From NCBI RefSeq assembly GCF_051414135.1, contig NZ_JBLKOA010000002.1, forward strand, positions 248,001 to 312,000: 64,000 nt of DNA, given 5' to 3'. The notes beneath the pieces are model-generated. The model saw only the letters and a list, made by a program, of their open reading frames with translations. It ran no database searches and was not told the origin of the DNA. Source of the stretch: Halovenus halobia (lineage in GTDB: Archaea; Halobacteriota; Halobacteria; Halobacteriales; Haloarculaceae). Positions 18,008-25,932 of this stretch are shown in pieces (positions within the stretch are counted from its first letter, which is position 1; every line of letters starts with the position of its first letter). The position numbers were made by a program, and so were the translations under genes.

Positions 18008-18017
18008 CTATAAAAGA
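18008..18017 (-). promoter_or_regulatory. TATA box of the antiporter gene
   Basis: CTTTTATAGT on the minus strand, centred ~26 nt before ATG 17986. Confidence 0.6.
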
Positions 18018-18032
18018 GTCGATTGCTGAGAC

Positions 18033-18857
18033 TCAGTCGCCCCGGAGTCGTGCGGAACTGACGCGGCCGGTCTGTCGCTGGAGCGAGCGAAGGCAGTCGT
18101 CGACAGCCTCACGAACCTCGACAACGTCACCGACCAACGTCACCGCAGGTGGGGCGATATCGGCCCGCTGTGCGCGCTCGGCAATTGTCGCGACCGTGCC
18201 CGTCACGACCGTCTCGTCGTCGTAGGTCGCTCGTTCGACCATCGCGACCGGCGTCTCGGGGTCTAGTCCGGCGGCTTCGAGGGCGGCCATGTTGTCGGGT
18301 AGTTGTCCGACGCCCATCAGAATCGAGAGCGTCCCGCCGGCGGCGACTGTCGCGGCGAGTGCGTCCCAGTCGAGTGCGCTCTCGGCTTTGCTCGGGTCTT
18401 CGTGGCCGGCGACGACCGTCAGCGCGGAGGCGTGTTCGCGGTGGGTAACCGGAATGCCTGCCACGCCCGGGGCGGCGATAGCGCTGGTCACGCCGGGTAC
18501 AATTTCACAGTCGACGCCGGCCTCATCGAGCGCTTCGGCTTCCTCCCCGCCGCGAGCGAATACCGTTGGGTCGCCACACTTGAGGCGGACAACACTGGCT
18601 GGTTCCCTCGCCGTCTCGACGAGCAGGTCGTGAATTTCTGCTTGGGTGGTGCGCTCGCCGTCCGGACCGGGTCGCTTGCCGACATCAACCTGTCTGGTCG
18701 ACTCCGGAATGGACTCGATGAGGTCGTCGTGGACCAGCGAGTCGTGGGCCACCACATCGGCACTGTCGAGCAGTTTGCGGGCGCGGACGGTCAGCAAGTC
18801 GGGGTCACCCGGTCCTGCGCCGACGAGATAGACCGTTCCGGCTTCGGCGTCACTCAT
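18033..18857 (-). CDS. cobA: Uroporphyrinogen-III C-methyltransferase (siroheme branch)
   Basis: Methylates uroporphyrinogen III at C2 and C7 to precorrin-2, the precursor of siroheme. 274 aa from ATG 18857. Signatures: VYLVGAGPGDPDLLTVRA, VVRLKCGDPTVFARGGEEA and EIVPGVTSAIAAPGVAGIP, typical of SUMT enzymes. There is no CysG-type dehydrogenase/ferrochelatase fusion and no HemD domain. It lies directly downstream of the nitrite reductase gene, which needs siroheme, so co-expression for nitrate assimilation is a natural reading. It overlaps the small upstream gene by 8 nt. Confidence 0.92.
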   Translation of the reverse strand: MSDAEAGTVYLVGAGPGDPDLLTVRARKLLDSADVVAHDSLVHDDLIESIPESTRQVDVGKRPGPDGERTTQAEIHDLLVETAREPASVVRLKCGDPTVFARGGEEAEALDEAGVDCEIVPGVTSAIAAPGVAGIPVTHREHASALTVVAGHEDPSKAESALDWDALAATVAAGGTLSILMGVGQLPDNMAALEAAGLDPETPVAMVERATYDDETVVTGTVATIAERAQRADIAPPAVTLVGDVVEVREAVDDCLRSLQRQTGRVSSARLRGD

Positions 18858-19134
18858 CGGTGTCCTCCTCCTCGGCACGGTCGGCTGCCTCCCGTAGCGT
18901 CGAGGCAAGCGTGCGTGCCTCCTCGGGGAACAACTCCACGTGGTCGGCGTGCTGGTCGAGTCGCTGTACGTCCGTTGGGTCGAGTTCTGTCGACAGTCGC
19001 ACCACGCCGTCGTCTTCGTCGCTTTCGACATCGAGGACGACAACTCCCTCTTCGTCCCAGTCGATGCCCGACGCACCGCCCTGCAGGTAATCGAAGGTCG
19101 TATACGCCGTTACGTCCAGCACTCTGTGACTCAT
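18850..19134 (-). CDS. Small acidic haloarchaeal protein between nirA and cobA (DUF6360-like)
   Basis: 94 aa, acidic, beginning MSHRVLDVTAYTTFDYLQGG and ending in a run of Asp/Glu. There are no cysteines and no membrane segment. I believe it belongs to a haloarchaea-specific family annotated DUF6360, but that name is from memory. It starts 2 nt after the nirA stop and overlaps cobA by 8 nt, so it is translated in one operon with the siroheme-dependent nitrite reductase and the siroheme pathway enzyme. A role in nitrite reductase assembly or cofactor handling is a guess from position only. Confidence 0.7.
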   Translation of the reverse strand: MSHRVLDVTAYTTFDYLQGGASGIDWDEEGVVVLDVESDEDDGVVRLSTELDPTDVQRLDQHADHVELFPEEARTLASTLREAADRAEEEDTDE

Positions 19135-19136
19135 GG

Positions 19137-20900
19137 TCAGTCATCCGCCGAGAGTGGCGTGCCGTCGGGGTTGGTCGGGGCCGGGCTATCGCCGTTCTCG
19201 AATGGATACCATGCCTGCTTGCCGTCGGTCAGACAGGCGTCCTCGTAGTCGCTCTCTGCTGGCTCTGTGAGGTCGGTCAGTGCCTCAGTGCCGAAGCCTT
19301 CGACCCACTCCCGGAAGCTCTCGCCCTCCTCACGGTGGGCGGCGAAGGCTTCGACGATTTGCTTGATGAGCACCGGCACCTCATCGGCAGGCACGCGCTG
19401 GTGGACCCACTCGATGAAGGAGGGGTCGGCACCGATGCCACCGCCGACACCGACGTCAAGCGCTTCGACCATCTCGCCGTCTTTCCGGGCGCGCATTCCC
19501 TGCAGTCCGATGTCAGCAGTCATCGCCTGTCCACAGTCGGCCGTACAGCCCGAGTAGTGGATTTTGAGTTGGCTCACGTCATCTGGGAGTTCGGTGTTCG
19601 CCCGCAGCCAGCGCAGCGTGCGAGCCATCCGAACTTTCGTTTCGGTGAGTGCGAGCGAACAGAACTCCGTGCCCGTACAGGCCTGTGCGCCGCGAACGAA
19701 CGGACTTGGCTCTGGGGTGTGCTCTTCGAGCAGTGGCTCAGAGAGCAGCGGCGCAATGTCGTTGTCGGGAACGTCCATGATGATGGGATTCTGGCGGCGA
19801 GTCAACCGAACCTCACCGGAGCCGTACTCACTCGCGAGGTTTGCGAGTGCGATGGTCTCCTTGGCAGTCAGGCGACCAACCGGAACGCTCAGCCCGACGT
19901 AATTGAGGCCATCACGCTGTTCGTAGACGCCAACGTGGTCGTGTGGGCCCTCGTCGGCGGATTTGCCAGCGTTGTAGGTGTACTCGTCGCGGAAGTCCGT
20001 GCCCGCTGGCTCGAACTCGAAATCCAAGCGGTCGTCGAGGTCGTCGCGAATCGTCTCGGTCCCGTGCTCGTCGACGAAGAAGCGAGCGCGGTTTTTCGAG
20101 CGGTTCTGTCGGTTGCCGTGTTCGTGGTAGTACTCGACAAAGGCTCGGACCGTCTCGACAGCTTTCTCCGGTGGGATGAACAGGTCGAGCGAGCGTGCCT
20201 TGCGGGGTTCACGGCCGCCGAGGCCGCCGCCGACACAGACATTGAACCCCTTGCGAACGTCGCCGTCTTCCTCTTTGTAGGCCGGTTCGAGCCCAATGTC
20301 GTTGATCGAATCCTGCGCACAACCCTGTTTGCAGCCCGACACCGAGATGTTGAATTTTCGGGGCATGTTGGCGAGGGCGTTATCTTCACGGATAGTCTCC
20401 TGAATCTCGTCGAGAATCGGTCGGGACTGGACGAACTCCTCGGCCTTGCCCGCGACGGGACAGCCCGAAATATTTCGCATCGTGTCTCCACCTGCCGAGC
20501 GCGAACTCACGCCGACGGCTTCGAGTTTCTCCCAGATTTCTGGGATATCTTCGAGGTTCAGCCAGTGGAGTTGGATTGACTGCCGTGTCGTGAGGTCAAT
20601 CCAGCCGTTGCCCCACTCAGGGTTTTCTGCCGGACCTGTCGCGTACTCACGGGCAACTTCGCCGATTGCTCGGAGTTGGTCCGGTTTCAACACGCCGCCA
20701 CAGTTGGTCAGTCGCATCATAAAATACGACTCCTGACCGGAGCGCTGGTGGAACACCCCCCAGAACTTGAACCGAGAGAACCACTCGTCGCGTTCGTCTT
20801 CGGGGATGGAGTCCCAGCCACGCTCGGCAAACTCCTCAATTTTCGCTCTGACCTCGTCACCGTACAGTTCGTCTTTGATCTGCTCTTTCTTGTGTGGCAT
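19137..20900 (-). CDS. nirA: Ferredoxin--nitrite reductase, assimilatory
   Basis: Reduces nitrite to ammonium with six electrons from ferredoxin, using siroheme and a 4Fe-4S cluster. 587 aa, with the duplicated nitrite/sulfite reductase fold: ferredoxin-like half-domains (SYFMMRLTNCGGVLKPDQL; GLNYVGLSVPVGRL) and siroheme domains. The cluster/siroheme ligands are in the CTGTEFCSLA and SGCTADCGQA blocks (Cys-x5-Cys and Cys-x3-Cys). A shorter set of Cys in the first half (SGCPVAG; SGCKQGCAQD) is typical. Sulfite reductase is the alternative, but the neighbours (nitrate reductase, NarK) favour nitrite. AGGTGAG 8-14 nt before the ATG is a plausible ribosome-binding site. Confidence 0.92.
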   Translation of the reverse strand: MPHKKEQIKDELYGDEVRAKIEEFAERGWDSIPEDERDEWFSRFKFWGVFHQRSGQESYFMMRLTNCGGVLKPDQLRAIGEVAREYATGPAENPEWGNGWIDLTTRQSIQLHWLNLEDIPEIWEKLEAVGVSSRSAGGDTMRNISGCPVAGKAEEFVQSRPILDEIQETIREDNALANMPRKFNISVSGCKQGCAQDSINDIGLEPAYKEEDGDVRKGFNVCVGGGLGGREPRKARSLDLFIPPEKAVETVRAFVEYYHEHGNRQNRSKNRARFFVDEHGTETIRDDLDDRLDFEFEPAGTDFRDEYTYNAGKSADEGPHDHVGVYEQRDGLNYVGLSVPVGRLTAKETIALANLASEYGSGEVRLTRRQNPIIMDVPDNDIAPLLSEPLLEEHTPEPSPFVRGAQACTGTEFCSLALTETKVRMARTLRWLRANTELPDDVSQLKIHYSGCTADCGQAMTADIGLQGMRARKDGEMVEALDVGVGGGIGADPSFIEWVHQRVPADEVPVLIKQIVEAFAAHREEGESFREWVEGFGTEALTDLTEPAESDYEDACLTDGKQAWYPFENGDSPAPTNPDGTPLSADD

Positions 20901-21214
20901 AAATACTCACCTGCTCAGTAGATGTCCAATTTTAGCTCGACTCGTTTGCACATCTGACCGTAATTCACGTCTGATTATCGTGTATCATAACTATAAAACA
21001 CTGACTCTTTAAATACTGGACATTATGGCCAGTTCAGACGACGACTGTCCGATATAAGGATGTGTCCAATGAATATTAGGGGATTCTCTCTCGAATTTTC
21101 AGGGGTGAAATCCGACTATCGTCCAATTTTTTGTCAGAGTGTTGAAATTGCCGAGTGTAAGCGAGTGTCAAACTAAACACGGCAGCGCGCGCGAGCCAGT
21201 GAAAGATTGCGTTG
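20901..21214 (-). promoter_or_regulatory. AT-rich control region upstream of nirA with repeated ATTGGAC
   Basis: 314 nt with no credible gene. Read in the nirA direction it holds ATTGGAC at 20924-20930, 21064-21070 and 21121-21127 and the variant ATCGGAC at 21047-21053. TATA-like candidates are at 20989-20998 (TTTTATAGTT) and 21007-21016. The three distal motif copies lie upstream of either TATA and the proximal copy falls in the leader. The same heptamer occurs twice upstream of narK. An operator for a nitrogen-responsive regulator is inferred. Confidence 0.5.
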
Positions 21215-21736
21215 TCACCGGTCAGGCGGCCGAATTTCTGGGTGACCGTCACCGACAAACTGGCGGGTCACAGCCAGGACCGCGGCGTGGAACTCGACGA
21301 GAATGATAACGCTGGCGACGATGACGCCGACCTGGCCGGGCGTCGAAAGCAGACCAAGCGAGACGATGAGCGTCGTTGCGCAGGCTGGCGCGTGGACTGT
21401 GTCAGTGCCAATCATCGCTCCGCTGGTCATCATAACCGATGCCGTTGCGCTGGCGGCCAGCCTGAGCCCATCGAGTGAGTATGCCGGCGGTGTAACCGTG
21501 ATAGCGACGTCGGGCGCGAACAGCGTCCACGCCAGAAAACCCGCCACTCCGCCGATGATGTGGCTGCCCACAATGCGAACAGCGGCAGTCCGTTCGCCCT
21601 GGCGCTCGAAAGCGAGAACGAATGCAGAGGGTCCGAGACTCGGGAAGATGAACGGCTGGCCGCTCACCCACGCGATGGTCCCGAGCAGCGCGAACAACAA
21701 CCCCGCATACAGGCTCGTCCCGACGTCACGTCTCAC
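21215..21736 (-). CDS. HPP-family integral membrane protein, candidate nitrite transporter
   Basis: 173 aa from GTG 21736 (VRRDVGTSLYAGLLFALLG). It has about five membrane helices. The HPP-family block reads PFIFPSLGPSAFVLAFE, followed by RIVGSHIIGGVAGFLAW and PPAYSLDGLRLAASATAS and then a helix with SGAMIGTDTVHAPACATTLIV, in which the family's HPP/HAP signature appears as HAP. HPP proteins of cyanobacteria and plant chloroplasts have been reported to move nitrite. Here the gene follows narK by 53 nt on the same strand inside the nitrate cluster, which fits such a role. Upstream in-frame codons reaching into narK are unlikely to be used. Confidence 0.8.
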   Translation of the reverse strand: MRRDVGTSLYAGLLFALLGTIAWVSGQPFIFPSLGPSAFVLAFERQGERTAAVRIVGSHIIGGVAGFLAWTLFAPDVAITVTPPAYSLDGLRLAASATASVMMTSGAMIGTDTVHAPACATTLIVSLGLLSTPGQVGVIVASVIILVEFHAAVLAVTRQFVGDGHPEIRPPDR

Positions 21737-21788
21737 ACGGAGAGGTGCGACGAGGAGAAATAAGTGACCCGTGGTTCGTGCCGAGCGA

Positions 21789-23111
21789 TTAGTCGTCGGC
21801 GGCCGCAACCGGCGTCGAGGACGGTTCCTCGTCAGCAACGACCCAGCCCTTCTCCGTCGCAACCTCGGAGATGTGTGGCTGGAAGACCCATGCTGACAGC
21901 AGCAGAATCGGAATCATCGTCACCGCAGCAACGGCGTAGCCGAGATGGAGGTTCGGCAGGAACGCCGAGGAGAAAATCAGCGGGTAGAAGATACCTCCTG
22001 AGGAGCCAATCCCACCGACAATACCGGCGACACTTCCGGAGTCGTCGGGGAACATCGACGGGACCATCGCGAAGATTGCGCCCTCTGCGAACGCACAGCC
22101 CATACCGACGCCGAAGGCGGCGACGACAGCCAGCAGGATGTTCCCGGAGAGTCCGGCAAGCGTCATCACAAACATCGAGATAACGACGTACGTGAGCGCA
22201 ATGAACGTCCACTGGTTGCGGTATTGGCCCTCGAACCGGGAGATGACGTCCCATTCGTTGCGTTTGAACACATCGCTCATGTAACCGCCGAATGGTCGGA
22301 GCAGACCCGCAGCAATCGAGAACGTCGCCGCGAAGGCCGCGGCAATCTGGAGTCTCCCTTCACCGAACGCCTCGCGGTAATACGTCGAGAGCCAGCCGTT
22401 CATCGCCAGTTCCAGTCCAAACGTCATCACGTATGCGACCGCGAGCACGACTGCGCCGTACCGGGTCGCGACCCAGAGCCACTGCTTGAACGTGACGCCC
22501 TCTTTGGTCGCCTGGCGTTTCTCGGTGCTTTTGGCGGCTTCGGCAAAGAAATAATAGAGGAAGCCAGTCACGATTGCGGCCGCGCCCGTGTAGAAGAACG
22601 CAGCCCGCCAGTTCGTATCGAACAGTGGCCCACTGTATCCCGCCCCGAACAGCGTCGGCAGGATCAACAGCGAACCCAGCCCAGCACCAGCGTTACCAAC
22701 ACCAGCGTAGATTCCCTCCGCCAGGCCGATATTTTCTTCCTCGAACCACTCCGACACGTGTGCGATGCCGATTACGAACGTAATCCCGGCCAGCGACGCG
22801 ACGATTCGGGCCGCGATGAACACCTCGTAGGACTGGGAGAACGCCGAGACGACCGCTGCACCGCCGACAATCATCATTGTCCAGAAAACCGTCGTGGGTG
22901 CGCCGTACTTGTCGGTCAGCGGCCCGATAACGATTCGGCCGAGTGGCACTGCGATGATGGCCGCGCTCGCAACGATACCGAGTTCTGCAACTGAGAGCCC
23001 AAACTCGCTGGCAATGCCCTCGGTGTACGGAGCGAACGAGAACCAAATCGTAAATCCGAGGAAAAACATCACCGTCGCAAATATAAGGTTCTTCCACTTG
23101 CCCGGAATCAT
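21789..23111 (-). CDS. narK: Nitrate/nitrite transporter, NarK type (MFS)
   Basis: Brings nitrate into the cell (or exchanges it with nitrite). 440 aa with 12 predicted helices. NNP-family features: FTIWFSFAPYTEGIASEFGL, the motif RIVIGPLTDKYGAPT, the first nitrate signature region (ASLAGITFVIGIAHVSEWF; GIYAGVGNAGAGLGSL) and the second (GAIFAMVPSMFPDDSGSVAG; VGGIGSSGGIF). It lies between the nitrate reductase gene and the HPP gene. GGTGGTGA seven nt before the ATG is a good ribosome-binding site, and a TATA-like AAATATATGA lies about 50 nt upstream. Confidence 0.92.
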   Translation of the reverse strand: MIPGKWKNLIFATVMFFLGFTIWFSFAPYTEGIASEFGLSVAELGIVASAAIIAVPLGRIVIGPLTDKYGAPTTVFWTMMIVGGAAVVSAFSQSYEVFIAARIVASLAGITFVIGIAHVSEWFEEENIGLAEGIYAGVGNAGAGLGSLLILPTLFGAGYSGPLFDTNWRAAFFYTGAAAIVTGFLYYFFAEAAKSTEKRQATKEGVTFKQWLWVATRYGAVVLAVAYVMTFGLELAMNGWLSTYYREAFGEGRLQIAAAFAATFSIAAGLLRPFGGYMSDVFKRNEWDVISRFEGQYRNQWTFIALTYVVISMFVMTLAGLSGNILLAVVAAFGVGMGCAFAEGAIFAMVPSMFPDDSGSVAGIVGGIGSSGGIFYPLIFSSAFLPNLHLGYAVAAVTMIPILLLSAWVFQPHISEVATEKGWVVADEEPSSTPVAAADD

Positions 23112-23533
23112 GACTGGCTCACCACCGTTTCGGTGTTGTAACCGTAATGACCACGTTCATATATTTCGATTTCCGACCCACAATCAAGCAGTATTATGCC
23201 ATTCTGGAATACGATCGTTTGCATTACATCCGAATGGCTTCTATCCATTCATAAAACTGTTCTCGTTTACGAACTTTCAATATTGGAGTCTGAAGCTGTG
23301 GAGAAGGACAATATCAAGTCAGATATAGAATCCTTAAGGACATACAGCGTTTCATTATCACGCCAATTACCACCTGAACGTCCAATAATTGCTGGACAAA
23401 AGGTCACCAAACAGAGAAGGAGCCACGTCAGCCCAGTCAGAGTCGCGTGCCAGACGCCTCGGAGAGTGCCGGTACTGTCCAATTCTGACAGTTTCAGAAA
23501 ATCGGCCACGATAGAGAGCGGTAAACAGTGGAC
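23112..23533 (-). promoter_or_regulatory. narK upstream region with dyads and ATTGGAC copies
   Basis: 422 nt, AT-rich relative to its neighbours. Close to narK there is a TATA-like element at 23157-23166. Further upstream are two dyads: GTCCA-N8-TGGAC at 23380-23397 and CTGTC-N7-GACAG at 23475-23491. Each contains ATTGGAC in the narK direction (23380-23386 and 23477-23483), the heptamer that recurs upstream of nirA. A weak small ORF (23267-23509) covers both dyads, so either reading is possible. Confidence 0.45.
23267..23509 (-). CDS. Doubtful small membrane ORF between nasA and narK
   Basis: 80 codons from GTG 23509, 25 nt after the nasA stop. Residues ~17-42 (LRGVWHATLTGLTWLLLCLV and on to TFCP) would make one membrane helix; the C-terminal half is Ser-rich and unlike haloarchaeal proteins. 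Third-position GC is clearly lower than in the flanking genes, and the frame runs through two dyad motifs. It may be a decayed or chance frame. I recognise no family. Confidence 0.25.
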   Translation of the reverse strand: MADFLKLSELDSTGTLRGVWHATLTGLTWLLLCLVTFCPAIIGRSGGNWRDNETLYVLKDSISDLILSFSTASDSNIESS

Positions 23534-25642
23534 TCAGTTCGGGGTTTCAGGCGCTCCGAGACGGATTGCACACTGTTTGAAATGTGGTTCGGCAGACTGT
23601 GGGTCGACTTCTGAGAGCGTCAGGCGGTTCGTCGCAGGGTGGTGGATTGGAAGCCAGACCATGCCATCAGGAACACCTTCGTCTGGGTCGATATCGACTG
23701 TCACTCGGCCACGCCGGGAGACGACACCGACGGTGCCGTCGGCAACGATGTCTTCGTGAGCCGCGACTGTCTCCGGATTGATCCGTGCGACGGGGTTGGC
23801 AGTCTCCGGCACAGACCGCGAGCGAATACCGGTGTTGTAACCGTCCTCTTCGCGGGCAGTCGTCAGGGTGAGTGGGTACTCGTCGTCGGTCGGTTCCGGG
23901 AGGTCAGTCTGGGTCGCGGTCGAGAACTGTGCGTTACCCGTCGCGGTTGGGAACGACCACGATTGGCCGCCGTCGATGACTGCGCTGTCGGTGCCGTCCT
24001 CAGCCGTGCTCGGGTTAGTAGCCTCGTAATAGCGGTAGCCACCGCCACTGTCCTCATCCGGCGCTGGCCACCTGACAGCCAGGTCGTCTTCGAGTCGCTC
24101 GTAGGTGATGCCCGAGCAATCAGCTGGCGTCCCGGCTGTGAGTGCGGTGAACTCCTCGAACACAGCAGCCGGGTCTGGCCGAGCAGTCCCGATCAAGTCG
24201 GGAAACAGCCGCCGCCCGAGAGTTGCGATTATCTCTAAGTCCGAGCGAACGCCGCTTGGTGCGTCGGTCGCTGCCCGGACGCGAGAGACTGTTCGCTCCA
24301 TATTGATCGCCGTCCCTTCAGATTCGCCCCACGTCGCCGCTGGGAGGACCACATCGGCCTGTGCTGTCGTCTCCGTGTGGAAGGCATCCTGGGCAATAAC
24401 GAAGGCGTCGTCAAGTGCCTCCACCACTGGGTCGGCATCGGGCATCCCCGCGGCGGGGTTTGTGGCAACATTCCAGAGCACGTCGATGTCCTCACCCACT
24501 TCCTCGAACATCCCCACGGGGCCGGGGCCGGTGTCGTCGGGGAGTCGCTCGACGGGAACGCCCCACTGGTCGGCGATGAACGAGCGCTCGTCTGGGTCCT
24601 GGAAGGGCCGATGGCCGGGCCAACTCCCTTTCGACGAGCAGACGCGGGTCCCCATCGAGTTCGCCTGTCCAGTCAGCGAGAACGGCCCGCTGCCGGGTTC
24701 GAGGTTGCCGGTCGCCAGACAGAGGTCGATCAGCCCGCGGGCGGTATCGGTCCCCTGAACGTGCTGGTTGATACCCATGCCCCAGTAGACGAGCGCGTCC
24801 ATCTCGAACGCACTCGCGAGCAGTTCGAGGTCAGCTTCAGAGACTTCGGCTTCCTCGCGGGCGCTGTCAGCGTCGGGGAGTGAGTCAACCAGTGCGTCGA
24901 AGCCGTCGGTCGCTTGCTCGATAAATGGCTCGTCGATGCGGTCAGTCTCGACGAGTCGAGCCAGCACTGCCCGCGCCAGTGCGAGGTCCTTGCCCGGCGC
25001 CAGCGAGACGTGGCTGTCGGAGTTCTCTGCGGTCTCGGAGCGCACCGGGTCGACCGTGATGAGTTCGACACCGTCTTCGTCGCCAGCCTGTTTGAGCCAG
25101 CGGAACATCACCGGGTGGGCGACTGCCGGGTTCGCGCCCCAGACGACGTGGCGTTCGGTCTCTTCGATGTCGTCGTAGGAACACGGCGGGGCGTCACTGC
25201 CGAAGGCCTGGTAGTAGGCCGTGACGGCGCTCGACATACACAGCGTGGTGTTGGCGTCGTAATACCGCGTGCCGAAGCCGCCGCGGGCGAGTTTGCCGAG
25301 CATGTAGGCGGCTTCGTTGGTCTGCTGGCCACTACCGAGGACACCGACGGCGTCGGGGTCTGACTCGTGGGCGTCACCCAACGCCTCGGCGGCCGTGTTG
25401 AGCGCAACGTCCCACGTCGTCCGGACGAGTTCACCGTCGCGACGGACCATCGGCTTGGTTAACCAGTCGCCGTCGGGGTCCTGACTCTCCTCGATCCCGC
25501 GCGAGCAGGCCAACCCGCGGTTGACCGGGTGGCTCACGTCGCCGCGGGCAACATCGATACCGACGCCCAAATCCGGCGACTGGTGGAGATGGCCACACCC
25601 GACTGCACAGCGCATACAGGTCGTCGGAACCCATTCAGTCAC
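23534..25642 (-). CDS. nasA: Assimilatory nitrate reductase, molybdopterin catalytic subunit
   Basis: Reduces nitrate to nitrite in the cytoplasm, probably with ferredoxin as donor. 702 aa from GTG 25642, preceded by GAGGTGA six nt upstream. The N-terminal 4Fe-4S cluster uses CMRCAVGC (Cys9, 12, 16) and Cys46 in LACSRG. The block TTLCMSSAVTAYYQAFGSDA carries the conserved Cys that ligates molybdenum in Nas/Nap enzymes. The C-terminal MGD-binding domain starts around residue 590 (YPLTLTTARE). There is no Tat signal, so it is cytoplasmic and assimilatory. It is the first gene of the minus-strand nitrate cluster. Confidence 0.93.
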   Translation of the reverse strand: MTEWVPTTCMRCAVGCGHLHQSPDLGVGIDVARGDVSHPVNRGLACSRGIEESQDPDGDWLTKPMVRRDGELVRTTWDVALNTAAEALGDAHESDPDAVGVLGSGQQTNEAAYMLGKLARGGFGTRYYDANTTLCMSSAVTAYYQAFGSDAPPCSYDDIEETERHVVWGANPAVAHPVMFRWLKQAGDEDGVELITVDPVRSETAENSDSHVSLAPGKDLALARAVLARLVETDRIDEPFIEQATDGFDALVDSLPDADSAREEAEVSEADLELLASAFEMDALVYWGMGINQHVQGTDTARGLIDLCLATGNLEPGSGPFSLTGQANSMGTRVCSSKGSWPGHRPFQDPDERSFIADQWGVPVERLPDDTGPGPVGMFEEVGEDIDVLWNVATNPAAGMPDADPVVEALDDAFVIAQDAFHTETTAQADVVLPAATWGESEGTAINMERTVSRVRAATDAPSGVRSDLEIIATLGRRLFPDLIGTARPDPAAVFEEFTALTAGTPADCSGITYERLEDDLAVRWPAPDEDSGGGYRYYEATNPSTAEDGTDSAVIDGGQSWSFPTATGNAQFSTATQTDLPEPTDDEYPLTLTTAREEDGYNTGIRSRSVPETANPVARINPETVAAHEDIVADGTVGVVSRRGRVTVDIDPDEGVPDGMVWLPIHHPATNRLTLSEVDPQSAEPHFKQCAIRLGAPETPN

Positions 25643-25932
25643 GGTCGGTCACCTCTGGGTGAGGGCTGTCGCTCTGGGGTGCGAACGGACTGAAAACTGT
25701 CAAAGTCTGGTTTAGAACCGCTGGTGGAAAAACAATCACAGTGGGTTTGGCTGGAGAGGCACATCATTGTGGGATACTCTAGCTATATACGTACCCATCT
25801 GTCTATTCGTGTAAATCTTGCTCCCTTCGATTGTTCTCAGCCAAATTTTGGTTCAAATAATTCAGAAACAACAACCCATCACGGCCAAAAATGGACAAGC
25901 AGTCAACAGACTAGCAGAGCGGGCGTGGCGGG
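25643..25932 (-). other. AT-rich intergenic region upstream of nasA
   Basis: 290 nt without a credible gene. It contains a TATA-like block (TATATA near 25787-25793, ~145 nt before nasA), a short dyad CCAAATTTTGG near 25851 and a single TGGAC. I see no exact ATTGGAC. The nasA promoter lies here but cannot be fixed. Confidence 0.4.

Noticed and set aside
18303..20579. 758-codon plus-strand open frame across cobA and nirA
   Set aside because: Antisense to two well-supported genes. Long antisense frames are common in GC-rich haloarchaeal DNA, and its composition is not protein-like.
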